Positions 63,424-64,000 of a stretch of DNA of 64,000 nucleotides are shown here, in pieces. Positions within the stretch are counted from its first letter, which is position 1. Every line of letters starts with the position of its first letter. Origin of the DNA: Hormiphora californensis (taxonomy: Eukaryota > Ctenophora > Tentaculata > Cydippida > Pleurobrachiidae); the NCBI GenBank assembly GCA_020137815.1, contig CM035354.1, positions 7,001,987-7,065,986 on the forward strand, written 5' to 3'. Both the position numbers and the translations under genes were made by a program. Below the pieces are notes generated by a model. It was given only the letters and a program-made list of their open reading frames with translations, did not search any database and was not told the origin of the DNA.

Positions 63424-64000
63424 GTACTAAGATGGCTGATTATTATAGTAGATGCTTAGTGCTGGGACCATCAGATTTCATAATTACTACTATTGGGTAG
63501 GCGGATTGCCGCTAAAGTGCCAATAACTAATTTACTAATCACCAGAAGTTTTGAATGACGGCAGTTGTTTTTTTGAATATGTGGACACGTTAAATCAATC
63601 AATTAGTTTTTGTATGAAACTGCAGGGAAAACAATGAAACAATAAAATCTGCAGGTAGACTGAAAACGTAGACGTGGTATGTATTCTTTTTATCAGGATT
63701 TGTATGTGTATCACCTGTAAACATAAACTTTATTATGATACTGTTTAGATCATTGTAAAACGAAAAATAATTAAAAAATAGTTCAAGTAATGCATTTACC
63801 TTTGGTTTCAAGGTACACATGTGGTGATTTAAGGGTCTGGGATAAGGGCGGTGTATTCCAAATGTGATTCTTCAGCTTTTAGTTCTGTTGATATAAGTAT
63901 CCAGAAAGTCAGATTGGAGATTTGCTTGTTTCGACCTGAAAGTGATTGTTGATTAATAAATGGTATGAATTTGAACTTATCTGCTAACAAGCAAACAGGC
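63424..64000. other. 3' flank, no further gene seen
   Basis: AT-rich sequence with AATAAA at 63641 and again near 63955. No supported exon. Confidence 0.5.

Overview
The window reads as a gene-dense nuclear segment from an invertebrate animal. The genes are split by short GT-AG introns, many of about 60 to 400 bp. Families include TADA3 (SAGA/ATAC adaptor), a PET-domain protein resembling testin, a GH18 chitinase, VIT/VWA proteins of the VWA5A type and a four-helix TMEM272-like membrane protein. CR1/L2-like LINEs, TA-flanked non-autonomous DNA elements and long GA/CT microsatellites lie between and inside the genes. I cannot name the species.

Layout. From 1 to 10.2 kb, two multi-exon genes run on the minus strand: an unrecognised serine-rich protein and a testin-like PET protein. 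A plus-strand PAN-domain membrane-protein gene with a frameshift is nested in an intron of the PET gene. From 11.6 to 36.2 kb there is a head-to-tail array of seven VWA5A-like single-exon genes on the plus strand. Units 2, 6 and 7 are intact. Unit 3 is interrupted by a foldback element. Units 1, 4 and 5 carry frameshifts. From 36.4 to 39.5 kb lies an eight-exon TADA3 gene. Minus-strand genes follow: chitinase (39.9-42.3 kb), a Glu/Lys-rich coiled-coil protein (42.6-44.8 kb), an atypical Rho-like GTPase (45.6-46.3 kb), two related BTB proteins with a repetitive low-complexity reading frame between them (47.7-50.9 kb), and the TMEM272-like gene (53.1-54.4 kb). From 54.9 to 61.2 kb there is an unknown membrane-protein exon, a LINE 3' fragment, and a nearly full-length but internally damaged CR1/L2-type LINE. 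A three-exon gene of unknown function lies at 62.1-63.4 kb.

Most notable result. The VWA5A array duplicated together with the first exon, and probably the promoter, of the neighbouring TADA3 gene. Five truncated copies of TADA3 exon 1 lie in the spacers between units 2 and 7. Each is fused at the same base to an antisense 5' fragment of a LINE and points at the next VWA5A gene. The intact TADA3 begins right after unit 7. This fixes the boundary of the amplified segment and suggests that several VWA5A copies sit downstream of a captured TADA3 promoter.

A second recurring pattern is that splice-site edges (exon end plus adjoining intron) are reiterated as short tandem repeats inside the introns. 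This is seen in TADA3 introns 4 and 5, after TADA3 exon 4, and in the PET gene. The most striking case is a five-fold repeat of the TADA3 exon 6 acceptor separated by poly(C) tracts. Functions below rest on recognised family features and are inferences unless stated. Frameshifts may be real or assembly errors in near-identical repeats.
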